Positions 16,096 through 24,366 of a DNA stretch of 64,000 nt are shown here, piece by piece. The notes beneath the pieces are model-generated. The model had not been told where the DNA came from. It made no database searches and saw only the letters and a list, made by a program, of their open reading frames with translations. Where the stretch lies: the NCBI GenBank assembly GCA_963833885.1, contig CAWHZU010000001.1, forward strand, positions 146,544-210,543. Direction: 5' to 3'. The stretch's first letter is position 1; the number at the start of each line of letters is the position of its first letter. The position numbers and the translations under genes are program-made. Origin of the DNA: JASHPR01 sp963833885. GTDB taxonomy: Bacteria > Actinomycetota > Actinomycetes > Streptosporangiales > Streptosporangiaceae.

Positions 16096-17180
16096 TCAGC
16101 GGGCTGCGTGGCAGCACGCCCGCACCGCCGCTCGCCCCGCTCGCCGACGGCAACGGCGCCGGGCCCGGGATGCGATTCACCGTCGACACGTGGGATCCGT
16201 CCTACGGCACGAACACCGAGATCGAGGACTTCCTCGCCGAGTCGACCGCTCGCGTGGACGCGAACGTCGAGCTGCCAGCCGGCCAGTGGCGCGCCATCGA
16301 CCCGAACCCCGCCACGCCCGTTCCTGACGCACTGTTGTTTGTTGACGGGGTGCGGCGCATCGAGGCCCGCGTCTGGATCGATGACGACGCGCCGGGCGGC
16401 GGCCCGGCCAGCGAGGCGAGCATGGCGCTGTGTGCCTCGTACGCGGCGGGTGTGGTGTGCTGCTGCGCGCGCCAGGCCCACCTGGTGCAGCACGAGATCC
16501 GGCGCGGCCTGTTCACCGTGGCATCGAAGGCCGACAGCATCGTGACCTGGGCGGGGGAGTACACGGCCTGCCGCACCGCCGCAAAGAAAGACCAGCCGCT
16601 GTCGGTGACGCTGTCCGAGGCGCTGCAGCGCCGGCTCGGCGACGTCGAGGTGCGCACCGCGGTCGCGGCGCGGGCGGCCATCGCCGGGCACGGCGTGCCG
16701 GACGGCGGCGACCTGCTGGTGATCGACGGGCCGCTGCGCGGGCGGCAGCACCTGCCGCGTGCCCTGGGCTACATCAAGTCGCACCGCACCACGTACCTGC
16801 CGCCCGACCTGAACGCGCTCGTCGGCACGCTCGTGCCGGGCCAGCGGACGCCGGTGTTCCTGGCGGGGACGAACTGGGACCGGCACACCTGGTACCTCCG
16901 ACTGCCCGGGGCGACCGGGTCGGCGGCGGCGCCATGGGCGGGCATCGTCCGCGTCGAGTGCTCCGCCGATCTGCCGGCCAGCGAGGTGACCGGGCTGGCG
17001 GGCCTGAGCCAGGTGTGCCTCGGCCGGTTCGCGTCCGCCGAGTACAAGGACACGCGCGCCCCGCAGAACCTGTACCCCATCGCTGGCCTCGAGCGAGAGT
17101 TGCGCCGTCGCCTGGGCGACCCCCGCCTGCTGTACCGGGCTCTGCGCCTGACCGCGCAGGCCGCCACCGCCAAGGGCTGA
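16092..17180 (+). CDS. nurA: NurA-like 5'-3' nuclease
   Basis: 362 residues. NurA motifs are visible: LLFVDGVRRIEARVW with Asp85 (motif I), LLVIDGPLRGRQH with Asp212, and GYIKSHRTTYL (about 226-236), then an RVECS...ASEVTGLAGLSQ region. NurA degrades DNA ends and is driven by HerA. The GTG at 16092 overlaps the sbcC TGA (GTGA), so the genes are translationally coupled. In archaea these four genes are often adjacent; here they occur in the order herA-sbcD-sbcC-nurA. The call rests on motifs and context and lacks alignment support. The acidic residue preceding IDDDAPGG may also belong to the metal site. Confidence 0.75.
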   Translation: MISGLRGSTPAPPLAPLADGNGAGPGMRFTVDTWDPSYGTNTEIEDFLAESTARVDANVELPAGQWRAIDPNPATPVPDALLFVDGVRRIEARVWIDDDAPGGGPASEASMALCASYAAGVVCCCARQAHLVQHEIRRGLFTVASKADSIVTWAGEYTACRTAAKKDQPLSVTLSEALQRRLGDVEVRTAVAARAAIAGHGVPDGGDLLVIDGPLRGRQHLPRALGYIKSHRTTYLPPDLNALVGTLVPGQRTPVFLAGTNWDRHTWYLRLPGATGSAAAPWAGIVRVECSADLPASEVTGLAGLSQVCLGRFASAEYKDTRAPQNLYPIAGLERELRRRLGDPRLLYRALRLTAQAATAKG

Positions 17181-17212
17181 GGCAGTCGGCCGTATCCCGC
17201 GGACGGGCTCCG

Positions 17213-17935
17213 TCATCCCTTCGGCGGCTGCTGCTGGTCGATCGGCCCGAGCAGAGCGGTCAGGACACGGATGAGGATGTCGCGGAACCTGTCCGCCGGG
17301 TCGATCGGCTGGGCAGGCCCGCCGGGCGGCGGCCCCTGCGACAGCAGCCTGGCAAGCGTGGGGTGCTCGCCCGAGGTCAGCGCGTGCCGCAGGTACGCGA
17401 CGTTGCGCTCGGCGAACGCCGCACCGCCGGCTTGCTCGTGCAGGATGAAGGTCGCCGTCATGCCGTTGAGCATCGCGAAGGCCTCGAGCTTGGCGGCGAC
17501 GTCCGCGGGATGCTGCTCGAGAAGCGCGAGGTAGTGATCGAGCACGGCGAGCCCGTTGGGCCCGATGACCGGGCGGGAGAGGACCAGGCCGGGCAGCCAG
17601 GGGTGACGCCGCATGATGGCGCGCGTTTGCTCGGCGATGGCGAGCAGCCCCGCCAGCCAGTCGTCGTCAGGACCCGGCAGTGAGTACTCCGCTCCGGTCG
17701 CGTCGCTCATGAGGTCGAGCAGTTCCTCCCGGGTGTCGACGTAGCGGTAGAGGGACGCCGCGCCGGTGCCGAGTTCCGCGGCCACCCGGCGCATCGATAC
17801 CGCGTCCAGGCCCTCGCGGTCGGCGATGCCGATGGCCGCGGCGGTGATCTCGGCCCGGCTGCGCTGCGCAGGCCGTCCCGCTGCGGCACGTTCGGGGCGC
17901 ATCCAGATGCTGCCGCCCTGCCCTTCGGATGTCAT
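17213..17935 (-). CDS. TetR-family transcriptional regulator
   Basis: 240 residues. The N-terminal HTH (RAEITAAAIGIADREGLDAVSMRRVAAELGTGAASLYRYVDTREELLDLM) is canonical for TetR/AcrR proteins. The C-terminal domain is of the TetR_C_11/TipAL-like helical kind with a PDDDWLAGLLAIAEQTRAIMRRHPWL segment, common in actinobacterial regulators of efflux or hydrolase genes. It is divergent from the CocE-like hydrolase at 18054, and the shared intergenic region has a GCGAAC-GAT-GTACGC dyad. It therefore probably represses itself and that hydrolase. The ligand is unknown. Confidence 0.9.
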   Translation of the reverse strand: MTSEGQGGSIWMRPERAAAGRPAQRSRAEITAAAIGIADREGLDAVSMRRVAAELGTGAASLYRYVDTREELLDLMSDATGAEYSLPGPDDDWLAGLLAIAEQTRAIMRRHPWLPGLVLSRPVIGPNGLAVLDHYLALLEQHPADVAAKLEAFAMLNGMTATFILHEQAGGAAFAERNVAYLRHALTSGEHPTLARLLSQGPPPGGPAQPIDPADRFRDILIRVLTALLGPIDQQQPPKG

Positions 17936-17999
17936 CGAGTCTCCCGCTTCGTGGCCCCGCAGTTCGCGATCACTGTACCCAAACTGCTACCCTTAATTT

Positions 18000-18014
18000 G
18001 CGAACGATGTACGC
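18000..18014. promoter_or_regulatory. candidate TetR operator
   Basis: GCGAAC-GAT-GTACGC is an imperfect dyad, with one mismatch in the six-base arms and extended by TT and TA flanks. It lies 39 bases before the CocE-like ATG and in the divergent promoter region of the TetR gene. Confidence 0.45.
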
Positions 18015-18053
18015 TAACTAGCCGCTGCGCGGCGGAGAGCCAGGTGAGGTGCG

Positions 18054-19784
18054 ATGCATCCGGACGTGACACGCCAGCAGTCGGCGGCCGAGGTCACCCA
18101 GGGGGAGCCGCTGCCCAGGCATGTGAGGCTGCTGGTGCGCATGGCGCGGCGGCAGCTACCCGCGCCTGCGTGCGGGGTCTCGGTAGAGCGGGGGATCGCG
18201 GTCCCGGCCAGCGACGGCATCACGCTGGTGACCGATCACTACCGTCCCCTCGCCGCGGCGCCACATCCGACGCTGCTGGTCCGGACGCCATATGGCCGCG
18301 GCTTTCCGTGGGACTACCTGTATGGTGCGCTGCTCGGCGAGCAGGGGTTCCATGTCGTCATCCAGAGCTGCCGGGGCACCGGCGGATCACAGGGCGCGTT
18401 CGAGCCGTTCGTCGCGGAGGCCGCCGACGCCCAGGCGACGATCGCCTGGCTGCGGCGGCAGGAGTGGTTCAACGGCTCGCTCGCCACCATCGGGCCGAGC
18501 TACCTCGGGTTCACACAATGGGCACTGGCCACCGACCCGCCGCCCGAGCTGCGCGCGATGGTCGTCCAGGTCAGCTCGGACGACTTCTACGGGTTTCTGT
18601 ACCCGGGCGGCGCGTTTGCCCTGGAAGCCACGCTGACCGGCGTCGCCGCCATGCTGTCTATGCACCGCGGCTTCGGCGCGTTCACGCTGGCGATCCTCCG
18701 GCTGATGCGCCGTTACCGCCGGGTCGCGCGCACGCTGCCGCTGATCGACGCCTATCCGCCCGCCTTCGGCGGCCGGGTTGGCTATTTCGAGGACTTGATC
18801 ACGCACCCGGAACCGGACGATCCGTACTGGGTGCCTCGGCGCGCGACCGTTTCCCCGAAGCTGATCCCGCCCACGAGCCTGCTGACGGGCTGGTCAGACG
18901 TGTGCCTGGACCAGACCCTGCGGCTGTACCGGCGGATGCGCGACGCGGGGCGGGAGGCGCGCCTGGTCGTCGGGCCGTGGACGCACACGTCGGGCTTCAA
19001 TAAGGACCTCCCGGTGCTGTTCGGCGAGGCGCTCGGGTGGCTGCACCGGCACCTCAACGGCAACGACGCCGACGCAGCCAGCCTGCCGGTTCGCGTGCAC
19101 GTCGGCGAGACCGGCGCGCCGGGCACGTGGCGGGACCTGGCGGACTGGCCGCCGCCGGGTTTCGCCGAGCGCGCGTGGTACCTGCGTGGGGACGGGACGC
19201 TCGCCGCCGCGGCGCCCGCGGCGGGGACGCTGTCATCGTTCCGCTATGACCCGGCGGATCCCACGCCGTCGGTCGGCGGCCCTCGGATGGACTCCCGGGA
19301 TGCGGGCCCGCGGCGCAACAACGCGCTGGAGTCGCGGCAGGACGTGCTGGTCTTCACCAGCGAGCCGCTGACCGAGCCGCTCGACGTCATCGGCCCGGTC
19401 AGTTTCCGGGTGCGGGCACGCGGGAGCACACCGCACTTCGACGTGTTCGCGCGGCTGTGCGACGTGGACCCAAAGGGGACGTCGTGGAACATCTGCGATG
19501 GCCTGCAGCGCCTTGGCGGCGAGCCTCGCTCCAGCGACGGGTGTGCTGGCGCCGATGGCGGGTGGCAGGACGTCACGGTGCCCATGAGCGCGACCGCCCA
19601 CCGGTTCGGTGCGGGGCACCGGCTCAGGGTGCAGGTGTCCGGCGGCGCGCACCCCCGCTTCATGCGCAACACCGGCACCGGCGAGCCGCTGGCGACCGCC
19701 ACCCGCCTGGTCCCGGTCGAGATCGAGATCAGCGACGGGCTGATGCTCGTCCCCAGCGAGAACGCCGACGTCGCGCCAGTCTGA
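18054..19784 (+). CDS. CocE/NonD-family hydrolase (X-Pro dipeptidyl-peptidase S15-like)
   Basis: 576 residues. The catalytic domain has GPSYLG with Ser149, preceded by RTPYGRG and QSCRGTGGSQG. The acid and His are expected in the GWSDVCLDQTL region and in the WTHTSG segment. The C-terminal jelly-roll domain is recognisable by DVLVFTSEPLTEPLDVIGPV, FDVFARLCDVDPKGTSWNICDG and GHRLRVQVSGGAHPRFMRNTGTG. Family members hydrolyse esters or Xaa-Pro peptides; the substrate here is unknown. It is transcribed divergently from a TetR regulator gene. No signal peptide is evident. Confidence 0.88.
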   Translation: MHPDVTRQQSAAEVTQGEPLPRHVRLLVRMARRQLPAPACGVSVERGIAVPASDGITLVTDHYRPLAAAPHPTLLVRTPYGRGFPWDYLYGALLGEQGFHVVIQSCRGTGGSQGAFEPFVAEAADAQATIAWLRRQEWFNGSLATIGPSYLGFTQWALATDPPPELRAMVVQVSSDDFYGFLYPGGAFALEATLTGVAAMLSMHRGFGAFTLAILRLMRRYRRVARTLPLIDAYPPAFGGRVGYFEDLITHPEPDDPYWVPRRATVSPKLIPPTSLLTGWSDVCLDQTLRLYRRMRDAGREARLVVGPWTHTSGFNKDLPVLFGEALGWLHRHLNGNDADAASLPVRVHVGETGAPGTWRDLADWPPPGFAERAWYLRGDGTLAAAAPAAGTLSSFRYDPADPTPSVGGPRMDSRDAGPRRNNALESRQDVLVFTSEPLTEPLDVIGPVSFRVRARGSTPHFDVFARLCDVDPKGTSWNICDGLQRLGGEPRSSDGCAGADGGWQDVTVPMSATAHRFGAGHRLRVQVSGGAHPRFMRNTGTGEPLATATRLVPVEIEISDGLMLVPSENADVAPV

Positions 19785-19792
19785 CCTCGGCA

Positions 19793-20476
19793 TCAGCGCG
19801 CGGTGTGCCGTCCGCGCCCGTTGAGAGCCGACCGGCGCTGCTGTCGTTGCAGCCGCCGGTCCACCCGTCTGCGGAACAGCGCCTGCCGCCGCCGCAGAGC
19901 CTCCCGTTCCGCCGGCGTCATCGGGTCCGCATACTGAATTTCCCGGCGCACCCGGATTGCATAGGCAACGAACCCGCCGCACAAGGCGATGACCAGGACC
20001 TCGACGGCCAGCAGTGCGATGTCCGCGATCCACGCGTTCGACCCGCTGACCGGGTAGACCGTACCCGGGTCACCGCTGTAGAGCGCCGGAACGGTAACAG
20101 CCGGGCGAGCGCCGCTGGGCACGTGGCCGCTGAACGCGGCGTCCTGCAGCGTGAGCCGTCCCTTGTCGGCTACGAATACGCCCGCCCACGTGCACGAAAA
20201 GCGGCCGCAGTCATACTGCTGCAACGTGAACTCGCCGCGGGTACCCTCGCCGTGCCCGGCACGGATGGCGGGCCCAAGCTGCGGAATCTGCAGGGCAACC
20301 AGCGCCAGCCCCCCGGCTAGTGCGAGCCCGGTGGCCGAGAGCCCGGTCAGCATCTTCCAGCGCAGTCGCCGCCTGCGCGTCGCCCCGGCGTTCAGATCGA
20401 CCAGGTCGAGCAGCGACTCGCGGCCTGATTCCCGGACGGGGCCGGGACCGGTCGGTCGATTCAGTCGTAAGGCCAT
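19793..20476 (-). CDS. hypothetical membrane protein with two TM helices
   Basis: 227 residues. Membrane helices occur near residues 42-65 (MLTGLSATGLALAGGLALVAL) and about 150-175 (IADIALLAVEVLVIALCGGFVAYAI). A roughly 80-residue loop between them contains a paired-Cys segment, YDCGRFSCTWAG, and probably lies outside the cell. The C-terminus is strongly basic (EREALRRRQALFRRRVDRRLQRQQRR) and faces the cytoplasm. No family is recognised. It ends 8 bases from the convergent CocE-like gene and is divergent from the MFS exporter at 20649. Confidence 0.6.
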   Translation of the reverse strand: MALRLNRPTGPGPVRESGRESLLDLVDLNAGATRRRRLRWKMLTGLSATGLALAGGLALVALQIPQLGPAIRAGHGEGTRGEFTLQQYDCGRFSCTWAGVFVADKGRLTLQDAAFSGHVPSGARPAVTVPALYSGDPGTVYPVSGSNAWIADIALLAVEVLVIALCGGFVAYAIRVRREIQYADPMTPAEREALRRRQALFRRRVDRRLQRQQRRSALNGRGRHTAR

Positions 20477-20648
20477 CGCGGCTTTCCGGTAGCGGCTTGC
20501 CGAACGGGAAAATCATATCAGACTTAGACAAATACCTCCGCGGCGGCCGCGGCAGCGACGGGGGGAACTGGGAATACTCGCGCGCCTGCGGTGGTTCCCA
20601 CGGTGGCTAAGAAAACGAAACGTAGAGTATCGAATAGGTGAGACCGTA

Positions 20649-22106
20649 ATGCCGACGTCGGTGACCGCAGGGAGCGCAAGGCCGCTGGAGCACGAGGTGG
20701 CCCGGCCAGGCCCGGCACCCTCGCACCGCCGGCTCGCCCTGGCGCTGATCCTCACCGCGGCGTTCATGGTCGTGCTCGACTTCAGCATCGTTAACGTCGC
20801 GCTCGCGTCGATCGAGCGCGAGTTCGGCTTCTCGGCCACGGCCGTGCAGTGGATCGTGACCGGGTACGCGATCGCCTTCGGCGGGCTGCTGATCCTCGGC
20901 GGCCGTGCCGCCGACACGTTCGGCCGCCGCCGCATGTTCATGATCGGCTTGGCGGTGTTCACCGCCGCGTCGCTGGCCGGCGGCCTGGCGCACGACCCGG
21001 TGCTGCTGGTGAGCTCCCGCGTCGTGCAGGGCGCAGGCGCGGCCCTCGTCGCCCCTTCTGCGCTCTCCCTGATCACCACGGGATTCGCCGAGGGGCCAGC
21101 CCGCACCCGCGCGCTCGGAATGTACGGGGCTACCGCATCGATCGGGTTCGTGGCCGGCCAGGTGCTGGGCGGCGTGCTCGTCGAGTTCACCAGCTGGCGG
21201 GCCGTGTTCCTGGTGAACGTGCCGGTCGGGATCGTGGCCCTGCTGCTCGCGCCCAAGCTGCTCGGCGAGTCACGGCAGGCCCACGGCACCGGGCACAGCC
21301 TGGATATCGGCGGCGCGCTGCTGATCACCGGCGCGGTTGCCGCGCTGGTGTTCGCGGTCTCGCAGGGTTACGTGCTCGGCTGGGCTTCCCCGGCCGTGCT
21401 CGGCGCGATGGTCGCGGCTGCAGCGGCGGGCGCTGCGTTCGTCGCCGTGGAGCGGCGTCACCCTCAGCCGCTGGTCCGCGGCGACCTGGTGCGCCTGCCC
21501 AACCTGCGCAAGGCCGGGACGATGAACCTGCTGCTCGGCCTGTGGAACGCGGGCGAGCTGATCGTGCTCTCGCTCTACTTCCAGCAGGTCCTGCACGACT
21601 CGCCGCTAACCACCGGCCTGGCCATCGCCCCGCAGGGCGTCGTAGGGTTCATGGCCGGCGCGTTCGGCGCGCGGCTGGCCAGGCGCATCGGCATCCGCCG
21701 GGTGCTGATCCTCACCAGCGCGCTGGCGACGGTCGGGTTCCTCGTCCTTACCAGGCTGCCGGCGGCCGGCGGCTACAGCCCGCTGCTCACGGCGGTGATG
21801 CTGGTCGGGTTCGGCACCGCGGGCACCGCGTTCGGCACCATGGTCACCGCGAGCGCCGGAGTCGGCGACGACGATCAGGGCCTAGTCGGCGGGGTGATCA
21901 ACACCAGCCGGCAGGTGGGCGCCGCGATCGGCGCCGCGCTGCTGCCGGCGATCGCCGAGGCGGTCAGCCACGGAAGCCCGGCGGCCGCGGTGAGCGGTGA
22001 CCGGACCGCCATGCTCACCGCTGCCGTTGCGGCCGCGCTGGCCACGGTCGTCGCCTGCGGCGGCCTGGCGGCCCACCCTCGGCTTCACCTGCGGCACACC
22101 TCGTAA
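20649..22106 (+). CDS. MFS drug-resistance transporter (DHA2/EmrB-QacA type)
   Basis: 485 residues, consistent with a 14-helix DHA2 antiporter. Motif A-like GRAADTFGRRRMF follows the second helix, VNVALASIEREFGFSATAVQWIVTGYAIAFGGLLILGG is the conserved first half, and VQGAGAALVAPSALSLI with GAT.SIGFVAGQVLGGVLVEFTSWRAVFLVNVPVG is the antiporter motif C region. It exports small hydrophobic compounds across the cytoplasmic membrane with proton motive force. The specificity is unknown. The neighbour on the other strand, 7 bases downstream, is a large membrane protein. No dedicated regulator lies beside it. Confidence 0.9.
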   Translation: MPTSVTAGSARPLEHEVARPGPAPSHRRLALALILTAAFMVVLDFSIVNVALASIEREFGFSATAVQWIVTGYAIAFGGLLILGGRAADTFGRRRMFMIGLAVFTAASLAGGLAHDPVLLVSSRVVQGAGAALVAPSALSLITTGFAEGPARTRALGMYGATASIGFVAGQVLGGVLVEFTSWRAVFLVNVPVGIVALLLAPKLLGESRQAHGTGHSLDIGGALLITGAVAALVFAVSQGYVLGWASPAVLGAMVAAAAAGAAFVAVERRHPQPLVRGDLVRLPNLRKAGTMNLLLGLWNAGELIVLSLYFQQVLHDSPLTTGLAIAPQGVVGFMAGAFGARLARRIGIRRVLILTSALATVGFLVLTRLPAAGGYSPLLTAVMLVGFGTAGTAFGTMVTASAGVGDDDQGLVGGVINTSRQVGAAIGAALLPAIAEAVSHGSPAAAVSGDRTAMLTAAVAAALATVVACGGLAAHPRLHLRHTS

Positions 22107-22113
22107 CCGGGCA

Positions 22114-24012
22114 TCATGACGCTGGCGGCATGCGGTACACAGCCGCGCCGTCCGCCCGGTAGTCGAGCCGGAAGCCCACCGCCGTGAGGTAATGCAGCAG
22201 CACCGGGGTGGACGACCAGACGATCGCCCAGCCGACGTCCATCCGGCGCACGTCGCGCTGTGCCGTGGCAAGCCGCGCCGCAGCGGCACTGCCGGGCGCG
22301 AAGAGCTTGGTGTAGAGGGCGGCGGGATCCTTCTGGGCATCGAACAGGTACGCGTAGAACGGGTGCCGCCGGACGGCCGCCTCCTCGGACTCGGGCAGCC
22401 GGGAGATATAGGCGATCGAGCGCGGATGGCCGTCCGCGGTCGCCTGCACCTGGGCCTCGGGATTGAAGCCTGCGCCCTCGTCGGGCAACGGCACGGCGCT
22501 GCGAACCCCGTATGGGATGTCCACGACGATCGACTTGGAATGATCAGCAGCGATCGGGCCGTCAAGCGCGGGCATTGCCGTCGGCATGGTGACCAGCGGG
22601 GTGGGGCCGGGGTCCGAGCCGACGCTGCCTGCCTCGAGAACGCCCAGCGCGAGCACCACAACCAGGACCGTTCTAGCGTGATAGCGCAGCCAGTTCACGC
22701 CCACACCGGCCAGCAGCGCCGCGGGCAGCAGCCCGAGTTCGGTGATCCGGTTGGCCTCCCGGAACGAGTTCAGGAACGGTATCCGCACCATCCACGTGTA
22801 GGGCATGATCAGCGACACGTGAATGCCATGCCAGAACTCGCCGGCCTGCACGTACCGATGGGCGCCGATGACTATCCCGGTGCCGAGAGCCGTGAACGTG
22901 GCGCCGAGCCAGAGCAGGGCGAGCAGCCGGGCATTGCGCCGCCGCCACCACACGGCCAGGCCGAACAGCGCCAGCAGGGTCAGCACCGTGCCGTATGCCG
23001 TGAACGTGAGGCTGTTGCCGGCATGCCAGTAGTCCTGGGCGAGGGCCGTCAGCCCGAAAAACGCCACCCGCGGCGAGGGCGCAAAGATCTGCTGCAGGTT
23101 GGCCCCGGAATTCAGGTAGTCCGATGCGAGGACGCGCTGCGGCACCGCCGAGTCGTGGGCCTGCTGGACCATGGCGATGAGCTGCGGGCTGGCGACCACC
23201 ACGGTGACCACAGCCGCGATGGCGGCCGAGCGCAGCCTGTCCCAGGCCACGAGGCCGCCGTCGGCCGGGCGGCCGATCAGCCAGGGCAGTACGGCCACGA
23301 TGGCGACGAACCCGGCCATGATCGCCGATTCCTGGTCGGTCAGCAGCGCCGCCCCGAGGACCACGCCCAGGATCGTCGCCTGCCGCCAGCCCGGCCGCCG
23401 CCGCAGCCGCACCGCGGCCTCCAGCGCCAGCGGCAGGAAGATCGCGCCCAGCGCTCCCTGGATCTCGTACCAGGCATTCCACGTCATCATCGTGGACAGG
23501 CCGAAGAACGCGCCGGCCGCGATCGCCGCGGTCTGCGAAGGCAGCCACAGCCGCGCCGCGCGGTACATCGCGTAGCAGATCAGACCGGGCGCGGCGGCCG
23601 ACAGCAGGTTGTAGGTGAAGCTCGGGCCGTACAGGATCGTGACCGGTGCCATCAGCACGCCGGGCAGCGGCATCAGGGTATGGAACGCCAGCGGGGCTCC
23701 CACCGGCGCGGCCTGGTAGTAGGTGTACCAGGGGTTGCTGAGGTGCTCGACCGAGCGGGCCATCCACCAGAAGTCCCAGACGAACAGGCCGGGATCCCTG
23801 GCATCTCCGGGCAGGACGTGTTCGACCAGGTAGACCGCCCGGGTCCAGGTCACAGCGACCCCAGCGGCCAGGTATGCGATCAGGACCGCCACGTGCACGC
23901 CCACCGGCCCGCGGGCGACCCCGATCCACCGCGACCGCGACCGCTCTCCGGTCGGGACGCCCTCGCTGCGGCCGAGCGTGATGTCGCCGGCCGTCATCGC
24001 GCTGACCGACAT
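22114..24012 (-). CDS. polytopic membrane protein, GT-C-like
   Basis: 632 residues with roughly a dozen hydrophobic segments, for example HVAVLIAYLAAGVAVTW, AAIAAGAFFGLSTMM, AAIAAVVTVVVASPQLIAMV and VVLALGVLEAG. After the first helix comes DARDPGLFVWDFWWMARSVE, an acidic loop in the position typical of GT-C glycosyltransferases, followed by NPWYTYYQAAPVGAPLAFHTLMPLPGVLM. The C-terminal soluble domain (about 490-632) lacks TM helices, as in many GT-C enzymes. I infer a lipid-linked sugar transferase or related enzyme; no donor or acceptor can be assigned. The stop is 7 bases from the MFS stop. Confidence 0.6.
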   Translation of the reverse strand: MSVSAMTAGDITLGRSEGVPTGERSRSRWIGVARGPVGVHVAVLIAYLAAGVAVTWTRAVYLVEHVLPGDARDPGLFVWDFWWMARSVEHLSNPWYTYYQAAPVGAPLAFHTLMPLPGVLMAPVTILYGPSFTYNLLSAAAPGLICYAMYRAARLWLPSQTAAIAAGAFFGLSTMMTWNAWYEIQGALGAIFLPLALEAAVRLRRRPGWRQATILGVVLGAALLTDQESAIMAGFVAIVAVLPWLIGRPADGGLVAWDRLRSAAIAAVVTVVVASPQLIAMVQQAHDSAVPQRVLASDYLNSGANLQQIFAPSPRVAFFGLTALAQDYWHAGNSLTFTAYGTVLTLLALFGLAVWWRRRNARLLALLWLGATFTALGTGIVIGAHRYVQAGEFWHGIHVSLIMPYTWMVRIPFLNSFREANRITELGLLPAALLAGVGVNWLRYHARTVLVVVLALGVLEAGSVGSDPGPTPLVTMPTAMPALDGPIAADHSKSIVVDIPYGVRSAVPLPDEGAGFNPEAQVQATADGHPRSIAYISRLPESEEAAVRRHPFYAYLFDAQKDPAALYTKLFAPGSAAAARLATAQRDVRRMDVGWAIVWSSTPVLLHYLTAVGFRLDYRADGAAVYRMPPAS

Positions 24013-24366
24013 TCAGCTCTGGATTGCCCGGCCGGGGCCGAATCCACTGCCTCGGGCGGGCGCCGGAAAATTCGCATACCAAAAAGATGCATTAAATTAC
24101 CCAAGAGTTGACCAAGTTATCTAAAGCATTAGTCAAGAAAGCGTAAAGAAACCATTTGGCTTTCCCGCAGGAAGGTTAGCAGCCGCGATCGGGGCCCGTG
24201 TCAAGGCTGCGACGGAGCTGCGGCGGGGCAGCTGAGCCCAGGCCTGATAAGCGACAGGAGGATCGCATCCGCGCGATGTTCGCGTCGTTTACCACGACGC
24301 GCATGTGGCATTCGGTGAATGGCACGTCATGGGCCAGGTTGTCCTGGCTGGCTGTGCGGTTGTGCG
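24013..24366. other. 354-base intergenic interval without a recognised gene
   Basis: The part at about 24065-24175 is unusually A/T-rich for this genome (runs such as AAAAAGATGCATTAAATTACC and AAGAAAGCGTAAAGAAACC) and presumably holds the promoter of the GT-C-like gene. The remainder to 24366 is GC-rich. I see no convincing coding region or RNA gene in it. Confidence 0.5.
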
